Shown here in pieces: positions 26,617-34,282 of a stretch of 44,593 nt of DNA. Within the stretch, counting starts at the first letter, position 1; each line of letters starts with the position of its first letter. The DNA comes from an uncultured Acidimicrobiales bacterium (GTDB lineage Bacteria > Actinomycetota > Acidimicrobiia > Acidimicrobiales > SHLQ01). The notes under the pieces were generated by a model. That model was given only the letters and a program-made list of their open reading frames with translations. It was not told the DNA's origin and did no database searches. Where the stretch lies: contig CAJQNJ010000047.1 of NCBI GenBank assembly GCA_905479685.1, forward strand, positions 1 through 44,593. The letters are read 5' to 3'. The translations under genes were made by a program, and so were the position numbers.

Positions 26617-27507
26617 GTGACTGTTCAACTTCCTCATCTGTATGCGGGCAAGGTCCGCGAAATGTACGACGCCGGTGACGGCAACCTGCTGATCGTTGCG
26701 AGCGATCGCCTGTCCGCGTTCGATGTCGTGATGAACGAACAGGTGCCCAACAAAGGTCGCGTGCTCACTGCGATCTCGGCGTTCTGGTTCGATCATCTGG
26801 CAGAGATTGCTCCCAATCACCTCATCTCGACCGACATCGATGATTTTCCAGACGGTGCCAAGGATCCCGAGCTTGCCGGGCGGAGTATGTACGTACACAA
26901 GGCCGAGATGTTGCCGATCGAGTGCATCGTCCGTGGGTACATCACCGGTTCAGCCTGGAAGGAGTACTCGCGATCGGGAACCATGCACGGCACGGCCCTT
27001 CCGGAAAACCTGCTCGAGAGTGAACAGCTTCCCGAGCCCGTGTTCACCCCATCGACAAAGGCCGAAGACGGCCTGCACGACGAAAACATCAGCTTCGAGC
27101 AAGCGGTGGAGCTTGTCGGTATCGACATTGCCGAGCAGGCACGTGATCTGTCGATTGCGCTCTACAAAGCGGGTGCGGAGTGGGCGGCAGAACGGGGAAT
27201 CATCATCGCCGACACCAAGTTCGAACTCGGCATGGTCGACGGTGAGCTCGTGGTTGCCGACGAAATGCTCACGCCGGACTCGTCTCGATTTTGGCCCGCA
27301 GATCAGTGGGTTCCGGGGACGACACCGCCCAGCTTCGACAAGCAGCCTGTGCGGGATTTTCTCGACACACTGGACTGGGACAAAACGCCACCACCGCCCA
27401 CGATTCCCGACGAGGTCATCTCTGCCACGATCGAGCGATACACCGAGGGGTACGAACGAATCACCGGCATGACATTTGCCGACTGGCCAGGGGTGACGAA
27501 CCGCTAG
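26617..27507 (+). CDS. purC: SAICAR synthetase
   Basis: Joins aspartate to CAIR with ATP. The sequence has the early motif LYAGKVREMYDAGDGNLLIV, SDRLSAFDVVMNE, IVRGYITGSAWKEY (substrate site), FTPSTKAEDGLHDENI and IIIADTKFELGMVDGELVV. 296 residues puts it with the longer, yeast-like PurC rather than the 240-residue enterobacterial type. The start is GTG without a well-placed ribosome binding site. The next gene, purS, starts nine bases after the stop. Confidence 0.96.
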   Translation: MTVQLPHLYAGKVREMYDAGDGNLLIVASDRLSAFDVVMNEQVPNKGRVLTAISAFWFDHLAEIAPNHLISTDIDDFPDGAKDPELAGRSMYVHKAEMLPIECIVRGYITGSAWKEYSRSGTMHGTALPENLLESEQLPEPVFTPSTKAEDGLHDENISFEQAVELVGIDIAEQARDLSIALYKAGAEWAAERGIIIADTKFELGMVDGELVVADEMLTPDSSRFWPADQWVPGTTPPSFDKQPVRDFLDTLDWDKTPPPPTIPDEVISATIERYTEGYERITGMTFADWPGVTNR

Positions 27508-27510
27508 GTT
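27505..27510 (+). promoter_or_regulatory. -10 box of a probable leaderless purS transcript
   Basis: TAGGTT lies exactly six bases before the purS ATG. Its first three bases are the stop codon of purC, so the promoter is embedded in the end of the preceding gene. A related TAGGTTTGC occurs before purL. Confidence 0.5.
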
Positions 27511-27516
27511 TGCAGC

Positions 27517-27786
27517 ATGTTGTTTCACGCCGTGCTCGACATCCAACTCCATCCGGGAATCGCAGATCCCCAAGGTTCGACGATCGAACGAGCGTTGCCG
27601 ACGCTCGGGTTCGATGGAATGTCCAATGTGCGCTCGGGCAAGAGCATCCATCTCGATATCGAGGCCCATGATGCTGGTGCAGCCGAGGCGCAGCTACATG
27701 AGGTGTGCGAGAAGTTCCTGACCAACCCGGTGATCGAGGGTGCGTCGATCACCATGGTCGAAGCTGCGACAGTGCAGGCGGGTTGA
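27517..27786 (+). CDS. purS: FGAM synthase small subunit PurS
   Basis: Bridges PurL and PurQ in the three-part formylglycinamidine ribonucleotide synthase. The 89 residues show the family pattern DIQLHPGIADPQGSTIERALPTLG, then VRSGKSIHLDIEA and CEKFLTNPVIEGASI. Its stop shares a base with the purQ start (TGATG), the usual coupling of the pair. Confidence 0.94.
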   Translation: MLFHAVLDIQLHPGIADPQGSTIERALPTLGFDGMSNVRSGKSIHLDIEAHDAGAAEAQLHEVCEKFLTNPVIEGASITMVEAATVQAG

Positions 27787-28460
27787 TGACGGCCAAGGTC
27801 GGAGTTGTCAGATTCCCCGGTACGAACTGTGAGTTCGACACGGTTGAAGCAATCGAGGCGCTGGGCGGGGCTGGAGAGGTCCTGTGGCATGGCGATGCAG
27901 CCCTGGGAGACGTTGATGCGGTCGTGATTCCTGGAGGATTCGCTCATGGCGACTACCTCCGCCCGGGAGCGATTGCACGATTCAGTCCAATCATGACCGC
28001 GGTGATCGATGCTGCCAACAGCGGTATGCCGGTCGTCGGTATCTGCAATGGCTTCCAGGTTCTGACCGAGGCGGGGCTCCTGCCGGGAGCCCTGCAGAAG
28101 AACGCGGGGTTGAAATTCCTCAACGACTGGCAGATACTGCGCGTCGAGTCGACGAACTCGGTTCTCACGTCAGCAGCGTCGACCGGTGACGAGCTCAACG
28201 TTCCTATCAATCACTTCGAGGGCAACTACACCTGTAGCCCCGAGACGTTGGCCGAGCTTCAAGCCAACGAGCAGATTGTGCTCACCTATGTGGGAAATCC
28301 CAATGGCTCCATCGCCGACATCGCAGGAGTATGCAACGAAGGTCGAAATGTCGTTGGCCTCATGCCCCACCCCGAGCGAGCAAGCAACGCACTACTTGGT
28401 TCGACCGATGGCAATGTGTTGCTGCAGAGCATTCTCGATTCGGTCACCGTTCCCGCCTGA
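27786..28460 (+). CDS. purQ: FGAM synthase glutaminase subunit PurQ
   Basis: Class I glutamine amidotransferase that feeds ammonia to PurL. The catalytic triad is visible: cysteine in VVGICNGFQVLTEAGLL, and His/Glu in GLMPHPERASN. The start VGVVRFPGTNCEFDT is typical. The frame is open to 27705, but ATG at 27786 overlaps the purS stop and gives the normal 224 residues. Its partner purL lies 5.8 kb downstream, past an unrelated gene block, whereas the three are usually adjacent. Confidence 0.96.
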   Translation: MTAKVGVVRFPGTNCEFDTVEAIEALGGAGEVLWHGDAALGDVDAVVIPGGFAHGDYLRPGAIARFSPIMTAVIDAANSGMPVVGICNGFQVLTEAGLLPGALQKNAGLKFLNDWQILRVESTNSVLTSAASTGDELNVPINHFEGNYTCSPETLAELQANEQIVLTYVGNPNGSIADIAGVCNEGRNVVGLMPHPERASNALLGSTDGNVLLQSILDSVTVPA

Positions 28461-28467
28461 CCATGGC

Positions 28468-29556
28468 TCAGCTCACTCGGTAGCTCGTTAGGGCTTCGGT
28501 GGTGAATTCCACCCCATGTCCAGGCACGTCAGGCACAGCGAGGTGTCCATCGACGACGTCGAACGACCTCGTCAATGCTCCCTCGGGTATGAGTTCGACG
28601 TATTCACACGCCCAGCCAGAGGGGGCCGCTCCAACGACGCTGATCGAGAGCTCATGCCAGAGATGGCTCGTGAGCGACAGCCCGAACGAATCAGCGAGCG
28701 CGCCGATCTTGCGGAACTCGGTCACGCCACCACATCGGGCGATGTCGGGTTGGAGATAGTCCACTGCGTTGCGCTCGCAGAGCTCTCGGAAGCCCCAGCG
28801 GAAGTAGTTGTTCTCGCCTGCGGCCGTCGGGACAGGGCTCGAGCGAGCAACGGCCGCGAGATCATCGGTCGAGTCAGCGACGACGGGTTCCTCGATCCAC
28901 GCGACCCCGTACTCGGCGAGCATCGCCGCGGACTCGAGCGCCTCGCGAACATTGAACTTCTGGTTGGCGTCGGCCAGAAGGACGAACTCGGGGCCCATTT
29001 CCTGGCGCAAGAGCGCGGTACGTTCGCGATCGCGATCCGTACCGATCTTGTACTTGTAGGCACCGATGCCGAGTTCTGCGAAGCCGCGACACTCCTCGAC
29101 CAAGTCATCGTCGGACAACGAGTGCCAGCCACCGCTGCCATACACGGGAACCAACTGCTGATACCCACCCAGGATCGTGTGCAGCGGTAGACCAGCGGCT
29201 TTTCCGACACAATCCCAGATGGCGATATCGACCGCCGAGAGAGCCCAAACCCCGAGGCCAGCACGTTGGCGTGCCTTGTTCGGAGACCACATGCGGTGCC
29301 ACAGTTGTTCTGGTTGCAGGACGTTCTCACCGATGATCCGCGGTGCAAGTTCACGGTCGATGTACGGGACGATCGCCGCACTCGCATGCCCTCCGAGACA
29401 TGCGGTGAAACCGGTACCAACATGACCGTCGTCGGTGTGGACACGGACGACCGTGCAGTCCACATGTGGATAGACGCCGAGGGCGCTCGAGATGGGTCGC
29501 GCAAGAGGCAACTCGAGCGCAGTGGCCTCTACGGATGTCACGGTGATCGGCTGCAT
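28468..29556 (-). CDS. Enolase-superfamily enzyme, mandelate racemase subgroup
   Basis: Predicted to abstract a proton next to a carboxylate, as in acid-sugar dehydratases or racemases; the substrate cannot be read from sequence. The capping domain (1-125) is followed by the barrel with the KxK motif in AYKYKIGTDRD, metal ligands in LLADANQKF, AWIEEPV and TAAGENNY, the QPDIARCGG aspartate, and the histidine in SHLWHELS, all as in the mandelate racemase subgroup. 362 residues is normal. GGGGAGGA precedes the ATG. It converges on purQ with seven bases between stops and is divergent from the redox cluster. Confidence 0.9.
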   Translation of the reverse strand: MQPITVTSVEATALELPLARPISSALGVYPHVDCTVVRVHTDDGHVGTGFTACLGGHASAAIVPYIDRELAPRIIGENVLQPEQLWHRMWSPNKARQRAGLGVWALSAVDIAIWDCVGKAAGLPLHTILGGYQQLVPVYGSGGWHSLSDDDLVEECRGFAELGIGAYKYKIGTDRDRERTALLRQEMGPEFVLLADANQKFNVREALESAAMLAEYGVAWIEEPVVADSTDDLAAVARSSPVPTAAGENNYFRWGFRELCERNAVDYLQPDIARCGGVTEFRKIGALADSFGLSLTSHLWHELSISVVGAAPSGWACEYVELIPEGALTRSFDVVDGHLAVPDVPGHGVEFTTEALTSYRVS

Positions 29557-29685
29557 CTGGTCCTCCCCAGAGAGTGAGTACTGAGACAGTAATGCATCGA
29601 TCTTTCGTGACCGACACGGTCTGAACCGTGCCGAATGTCGCCGTATTCACATGGCGGGACGTCCTCAGAACATGCCCGCATAGGG

Positions 29686-29743
29686 CTGAAGAAACACTGA
29701 AGACACCATCTTTTCGACGGCGGTGTCTTCAGCAGACCTTCAG
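29686..29743. promoter_or_regulatory. Candidate response-regulator operator: paired 11-bp direct repeats
   Basis: CTGAAG occurs at 29686 and 29697, and its complement CTTCAG at 29727 and 29738. Each pair is a direct repeat spaced 11 bases, the mode of OmpR/PhoB-type regulators, and the two pairs face each other. CTGAAGACACC and GGTGTCTTCAG can also form an 11-bp hairpin. It lies 62 bases before the first gene of the cluster that encodes an OmpR-type regulator. Confidence 0.62.
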
Positions 29744-29805
29744 CGACCCATGGCCATGGTGTGGACATACACATCGACCTCGATGTGACCAATGAAAGGG
29801 AAACC

Positions 29806-30153
29806 ATGGATACCAAGACCGCACTGGGAGCTGCCGGAGGCATTGCCCTCACCGTCGTTGGGGCAATGTCCGCACTTGCTCTCACGTTCGGGGTCGGACC
29901 CTCGAGCGCCGACCAGAATCCGCTGACGACGACGACGATCGAGTACGTGGACCAGTACGGAAACCCCATCGATCTTCACCAATCGTTGAACGCACAGCTA
30001 CCCGAGATCACCGTCAGAACGGAGGCTCCGGGCACGTACGTCGAGGAGTACGAGGAAGAAGACGAGGCCGAGTATGGCGAATACGAAGACGGCGAGCACG
30101 GCGAGTACGAAGACGGCGATTACGAGGAGTACGAGGAGGAAGACGATGACTGA
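29806..30153 (+). CDS. Small membrane-anchored protein with Tyr/Glu-rich acidic tail, unknown
   Basis: Not recognised. ATG at 29806 is preceded by GAAAGGG; the frame is open to 29761. One hydrophobic segment (about residues 8-32, GAAGGIALTVVGAMSALALT) suggests a signal anchor or signal peptide. Then comes a short linker (TTTTIEYVDQYGNPIDLHQS) and a tail of about 40 residues made almost only of Glu, Asp, Tyr and Gly with repeated GEYEDG. The tail could bind metal ions; that is inference. It overlaps the next gene by eight bases and begins the ApbE/ferric-reductase-like/two-component cluster. Confidence 0.75.
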   Translation: MDTKTALGAAGGIALTVVGAMSALALTFGVGPSSADQNPLTTTTIEYVDQYGNPIDLHQSLNAQLPEITVRTEAPGTYVEEYEEEDEAEYGEYEDGEHGEYEDGDYEEYEEEDDD

Positions 30154-30559
30154 TCCAGGTGTTCCACCGTCTGAACCGCATCGTCCCGCGGCGCGGTCTA
30201 CGCCGAAGAAGACTGGGCGAGGAAGTCGATTCCTCGTAGCGGGCGCCGCCGTTGGCTTGAGCATCGCAGCGGTCGGTGGCATGTCGGCAGCTTCTCAGGC
30301 CGGTGATTCGACGCAACCTCCGGTCTCGACAGTGCAACGCGTGGTCGTGCAAGACGCGGTTCTGCCACAGCAGATCGTGATCATCTTGCCCGATACCCAA
30401 TCAGCAGGTTCACGACAGACGCTGACGCCGCAGTCGATCCAGATCACGACACCGGGGCGGGCCACAGCGCCAGCACAGTCACCCGTGACCACGAAACACT
30501 CCACTCCGACAAAGGCCACTACAGCTGCCACACCGGTCACCGAATCGGGCGGAAGCTGA
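30146..30559 (+). CDS. Small membrane-anchored protein with Thr/Pro-rich outer part, unknown
   Basis: Not recognised. ATG at 30146 overlaps the previous stop by eight bases, with GAGGAGGA upstream; the frame is open further but the overlap decides the start. A basic N-terminus (TPKKTGRGSR) is followed by one hydrophobic stretch (about residues 28-50), then VQRVVVQDAVLPQQIVIILP and a Thr/Pro/Ser-rich low-complexity end. The layout (single anchor, outer low-complexity part) mirrors the preceding protein. The apbE start overlaps its stop (TGATG), so it is co-translated with the flavin transferase. No FMN-attachment motif (SGAT-like) is seen. Confidence 0.72.
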   Translation: MTDPGVPPSEPHRPAARSTPKKTGRGSRFLVAGAAVGLSIAAVGGMSAASQAGDSTQPPVSTVQRVVVQDAVLPQQIVIILPDTQSAGSRQTLTPQSIQITTPGRATAPAQSPVTTKHSTPTKATTAATPVTESGGS

Positions 30560-31464
30560 TGCGCACGGTTCGAGAATCACGGTTCTCTGCGATGGGAACC
30601 ACGGCACACATCGTTGTGGTGGGCCCGGGTGGCGATGCCCTCATCGACAGAGCCACGATGCGCATCGACGAGCTCGAGATGCGCTGGAGTCGGTTCATAC
30701 CGTCGAGCGAAGTCAGCCATCTGAACAGCGCGAGCGGTCGACCGGTTCGAGTCAGCACAGACACCGTGCGTCTTGTCGAGCACGGTTGCGCTGCTTGGCA
30801 ACTGACAAACGGTGCCTTCGATCCGACCATGACCACGCAACTCATCGCCGCTGGCTACAACCAATCCTTCGGCGACGTCGTCACCGGCGTCGCCACCCCC
30901 GGCGTTGCTCCAGGTCGCGGCTGCGAAGGCGTCACCATCGATCGAGAGGCGCAAACCGTCACGTTGCCTGTTGGCAGTGGATTCGACGCCGGAGGAATCG
31001 GCAAAGGGTTGGCCGCCGACATGATGCTTGCCGAGCTCGTCGACCAGGGTGCCGAAGGTGCCATGGTCAATCTCGGCGGTGATCTTGCCGTGGCGGGTCG
31101 GCCTCCATCGGGTGACGAGTGGATCATCTCTGTGCGGGAACCATCGATCAGTGACGCACTGATCACAACAACCCGGCTGGTCGACGGAGGCCTGGCGACG
31201 AGTACCACGGCGAAACGTCGGTGGGCCACCGCTGATGGCGAGGCACATCACATCATTGACCCAGCAACGGGTATGTCCTCAGACCACCAACCTGTGCTTG
31301 CCACCGTCATCGCTGGGCAGGCGTGGTGGGCAGAAGCCTTCGCAACGGCTCTTCTCGCCTCACATCCCAGCACCCTCGACAACAACGAGTCCTGCGCGAC
31401 TCTGCTCCTTCGTGGTGATGGAAGCATCGAGCGCCGGGGCGATTTCGAAAGCTACGAACAGTGA
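30559..31464 (+). CDS. apbE: FAD:protein FMN transferase (ApbE family)
   Basis: Attaches FMN covalently to Thr/Ser of extracytoplasmic redox proteins. Motifs in order: FSAMGTTAHIVV near the start, GAFDPTM, GFDAGGIGKGLAADMML, MVNLGGDLAVAG, and the metal/flavin site AHHIIDPATGMSS. 301 residues is normal. It has no obvious signal peptide, so it may act in the cytoplasm or be exported without one. No FMN-binding-domain substrate is encoded nearby. The next gene, a haem-type membrane protein, overlaps it by four bases (GTGA). Confidence 0.92.
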   Translation: MRTVRESRFSAMGTTAHIVVVGPGGDALIDRATMRIDELEMRWSRFIPSSEVSHLNSASGRPVRVSTDTVRLVEHGCAAWQLTNGAFDPTMTTQLIAAGYNQSFGDVVTGVATPGVAPGRGCEGVTIDREAQTVTLPVGSGFDAGGIGKGLAADMMLAELVDQGAEGAMVNLGGDLAVAGRPPSGDEWIISVREPSISDALITTTRLVDGGLATSTTAKRRWATADGEAHHIIDPATGMSSDHQPVLATVIAGQAWWAEAFATALLASHPSTLDNNESCATLLLRGDGSIERRGDFESYEQ

Positions 31465-32051
31465 ACAATCTTCTCTCCAACGAACAACTGTGGTGGTACG
31501 TCGCCCGTTCCGGCGGCATCACGGCGCTGGTCCTCACGGGCCTCTCCGTGATCTGGGGCCTTGCGTTGTCGACCAAAGTCATGCAGGGAACCCCGAAGCC
31601 CAAATGGCTGCTCTCGCTACATCGTTGGCTCGGCGGGCTTTCCGTTACGTTCAGCGCCGTCCATATCGCAGCTCTTGTCGCTGACAGCTATGTGAGTTTC
31701 GGCCTGACCGACATTCTGGTGCCGTACGCATCTGACTGGAAGCCGGGAGCGGTCGCATGGGGAATTGTCTCGATGTACCTTCTCGTCGCAGTCCAGGCCT
31801 CGTCGATGCTCATGAAACGATTGCCGCGACGTTTTTGGAAAGGGATCCACATGAGTAGCTGGTTGCTGTTCTGGAGCGGGGTGATCCATGGAGCCACGGC
31901 GGGGACCGATGCGACGAACCCCATCTACGTGCTCCTGGTCGGGACCATCACCGTCTTGATCACCTGGTTGACCGGTGTGCGGATCCTCGCGTCGCGGTCG
32001 GCTCGGCGAATTGTGCGCCCTCAACCCATGTCAACTGGAGCCGTAGGGTAG
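31461..32051 (+). CDS. Ferric-reductase-like transmembrane protein (predicted haem b)
   Basis: Five or six membrane segments (about residues 17-38, 58-80, 95-117, 130-150 and 155-178) with histidines in LHRWLGG, AVHIAAL, GIHMSSW and VIHGATAG, placed as two pairs that could hold two haems as in ferric reductase-like/YedZ-type proteins. It probably carries electrons across the membrane, perhaps to a flavinylated partner made by ApbE encoded just before it. 196 residues, GTG start overlapping the apbE stop. The response regulator follows after five bases. Electron donor and acceptor are unknown. Confidence 0.82.
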   Translation: MNNLLSNEQLWWYVARSGGITALVLTGLSVIWGLALSTKVMQGTPKPKWLLSLHRWLGGLSVTFSAVHIAALVADSYVSFGLTDILVPYASDWKPGAVAWGIVSMYLLVAVQASSMLMKRLPRRFWKGIHMSSWLLFWSGVIHGATAGTDATNPIYVLLVGTITVLITWLTGVRILASRSARRIVRPQPMSTGAVG

Positions 32052-32056
32052 GGCTG

Positions 32057-32734
32057 ATGCGAATACTGGTGGTCGAGGATGAGGTCGCGATGGCGCAGTC
32101 GCTTCGTGAGGGTCTCGTGGCTGAGGGGTTCGCCGTCGATGTCGCAACCGACGGTGAAGAAGGCCTCTGGTTCGCGAGTGAAATCGATTACGACGCAATC
32201 GTTCTCGACTTGATGCTTCCGAAGGTGAATGGTTACAAGGTGTGCGCGCAGATACGCGAACGCGGCGATTGGACGCCGATTCTGATGCTTACGGCAAAGG
32301 ATGGACATCTTGACGAGGCAGAGGGTCTTGATACCGGCGCAGATGACTACCTGACTAAACCGTTCAGCTTCGTTGTTCTGCTGGCTCGTCTGCGCTCATT
32401 GCTTCGACGGCGGGGAAGCGCGCGGCCAACGACACTCGAGACTGGTGATCTACGGCTCGATCCTGCCACCCGCCAGGTGCGCCGCGGAGACGTCCGAATC
32501 GAACTCACGCCGCGCGAGTTCTCGATTCTCGAATACTTGATGAGTCATCCTGGTCAAGCCATTTCCAAGAACGTGCTACTCGAACACGTCTGGGATTTCG
32601 ACTTCGACGGCGGTCCGAACATCGTCGAGGTCTACGTCGGGTCCTTGCGTAAGAAGATCGATGTTCCGTTCGGACGTGAATCGATCGTCACTGTTCGTGG
32701 TGCGGGTTACATGCTTGATGTGCCCGATGAGTAA
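32057..32734 (+). CDS. OmpR/PhoB-family response regulator
   Basis: Receiver domain (1-118) with acidic pair EDE at residues 8-10, phospho-acceptor D51 in VLDLMLPKVNGY, T in MLTAKDG and K in YLTKPFS; then a winged-helix DNA-binding domain (130-222) with ELTPREFSILEYLM and IVTVRGAGYML. It pairs with the sensor kinase downstream, whose start overlaps it by eight bases. The CTGAAG/CTTCAG repeats at 29686-29743 are the natural candidate for its binding site. Signal unknown. Confidence 0.95.
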   Translation: MRILVVEDEVAMAQSLREGLVAEGFAVDVATDGEEGLWFASEIDYDAIVLDLMLPKVNGYKVCAQIRERGDWTPILMLTAKDGHLDEAEGLDTGADDYLTKPFSFVVLLARLRSLLRRRGSARPTTLETGDLRLDPATRQVRRGDVRIELTPREFSILEYLMSHPGQAISKNVLLEHVWDFDFDGGPNIVEVYVGSLRKKIDVPFGRESIVTVRGAGYMLDVPDE

Positions 32735-34109
32735 ATCGCTGCTCGAGGTCATCCAACGCTCCGTCGGTACGATTCGTGCGCGATCGGCGCTGCTCGCAAC
32801 GCTCGTCGTCTTCGTGGCGCTAGGTGTCGGTTCGTTCGTGCTTCTGCAGCTTTACGAGCGGGAGTTGGTGAAGAATCTCGATACCACGCTCGAACAACAG
32901 GTAGCTGATCGAGTCCGGCTGATCGAGAACGGTAGCTCGAATGATCTCCTCACGATCGCGCTCCAGGAGGAGTCCTTCGTGTGGATTGGCGCCGCGAATG
33001 GTGTGGCGACCGCGCTTGGAGGCGGCCTGTTCCCAATCGACAATCCTGTACCAGACCCGGTTGGGACGACCACGACGAAGACGCTGTTCGTCGAGGAGCG
33101 CACACCCGATGAGGTCGAACGAGAGGCGAAGGATCTCCGGCTCGCGAGCGCGCAGACCTCGACCGGGCAGGTCGTCATCGTGGGGGCAGAGCTCGACGTC
33201 ATCGAGCGCACGCTTGGTGAGTTGGCGCGTCTCTTTGCGATCGCTGTGCCTCTCCTCGCGTTCTTCGTTGGCGGTCTTGCGTGGGTCGTGACGGGTCGGG
33301 CATTACACCCTGTCGCGGCGATTCGAGCACAGGCAGAAGCCATCTCGGGAACAACGTTGGCTGAGCGAGTACCAGTGCCCGCCACCCATGACGAGGTACA
33401 GGATCTCGCGGTGACTGTCAACGGAATGCTCGAGCGCATCGAGCACCACGACACCGCTATCCGCCAGTTCAGCTCGGACGCCTCGCACGAACTCAAGAGC
33501 CCGATCGCGAACATCACAGCGTTGGTTCAAACGCGAACTTCTACCGATCCGAGCTGGGGTCACATACAGGAGCAGTTGACCAGTGAGGCGAATCGGCTGG
33601 GCGCCTTGGTGGAGAACCTGTTGTTCCTGGCCACGCATCAAGATACGGAACAGCCTGTCGAACGTCGTGCCGTGCAGCTCGATGAGCTCCTCTTTTCAGA
33701 AGCCGAGCTGGTATCGGCAACAGCTGACATCCGGGTGGCCATCGGCCGCGTCGAGCCTGCGGCAGTCATTGGGTCGATCGGCGATCTGAGTCGAATGGTT
33801 CGGAACCTCGTTGACAACGCAGTCCGCCACGCGACAACGCGAATCGAGCTATCTCTCACGACGAGTGACGGCGTCGTCGTCCTTGGCGTTGAAGACGATG
33901 GGCCCGGCGTTCCTGTAATTGATCGCCAGAGAGTTTTCGAGCGGTTCACCCGTCTCGACGAGGCGCGAGCTCGCGACGACGGCGGCACAGGACTCGGGCT
34001 CAGCATCGTCGCGCAGGTGGCGACGGCGCACGGTGCAACTGTTGCAGTGGGTGAAAGTGAGCTCGGTGGGGCGCTCTTCGAGGTGACCTTCAGTCCTCAC
34101 TCGAAGTGA
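32727..34109 (+). CDS. Sensor histidine kinase
   Basis: Membrane sensor with two membrane segments (about residues 20-42 and 168-188), an outer domain of about 125 residues between them, a HAMP region, the dimerisation domain with phospho-acceptor H254 in SSDASHELKSPIANI, and the ATPase domain with NLVDNAVRHATT, VEDDGPGVP and GGTGLGLSIV. The frame is open to 32661, but ATG at 32727 lies before the start of the family-like sequence and overlaps the regulator gene by eight bases. 460 residues. What it senses is unknown; its operon partners suggest a redox or metal signal. Confidence 0.94.
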   Translation: MSKSLLEVIQRSVGTIRARSALLATLVVFVALGVGSFVLLQLYERELVKNLDTTLEQQVADRVRLIENGSSNDLLTIALQEESFVWIGAANGVATALGGGLFPIDNPVPDPVGTTTTKTLFVEERTPDEVEREAKDLRLASAQTSTGQVVIVGAELDVIERTLGELARLFAIAVPLLAFFVGGLAWVVTGRALHPVAAIRAQAEAISGTTLAERVPVPATHDEVQDLAVTVNGMLERIEHHDTAIRQFSSDASHELKSPIANITALVQTRTSTDPSWGHIQEQLTSEANRLGALVENLLFLATHQDTEQPVERRAVQLDELLFSEAELVSATADIRVAIGRVEPAAVIGSIGDLSRMVRNLVDNAVRHATTRIELSLTTSDGVVVLGVEDDGPGVPVIDRQRVFERFTRLDEARARDDGGTGLGLSIVAQVATAHGATVAVGESELGGALFEVTFSPHSK

Positions 34110-34282
34110 ACTCGGCGTCGGCGAGTCTTGTCAGTGTCCTGGCTTTCGCCATGCTCGAGGGTCGGCTATCGGGGAGAAATCGACCGATGGGGAAAACCCT
34201 CGACCCCGGTACGGAAGAAACCCGAAGGTCACAGCAGAAAACATGACCATCTGGTGACGGGGGCAGTTAGGTTTGCTCACGT
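34110..34282 (+). promoter_or_regulatory. purL leader region with -10-like box
   Basis: 173 bases after the sensor kinase. TAGGTT at 34268-34273 followed by TGC repeats the purS box TAGGTTTGC, but here nine bases precede the ATG, giving a leader of only a few bases. No ribosome binding site or known riboswitch was recognised. Confidence 0.4.
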
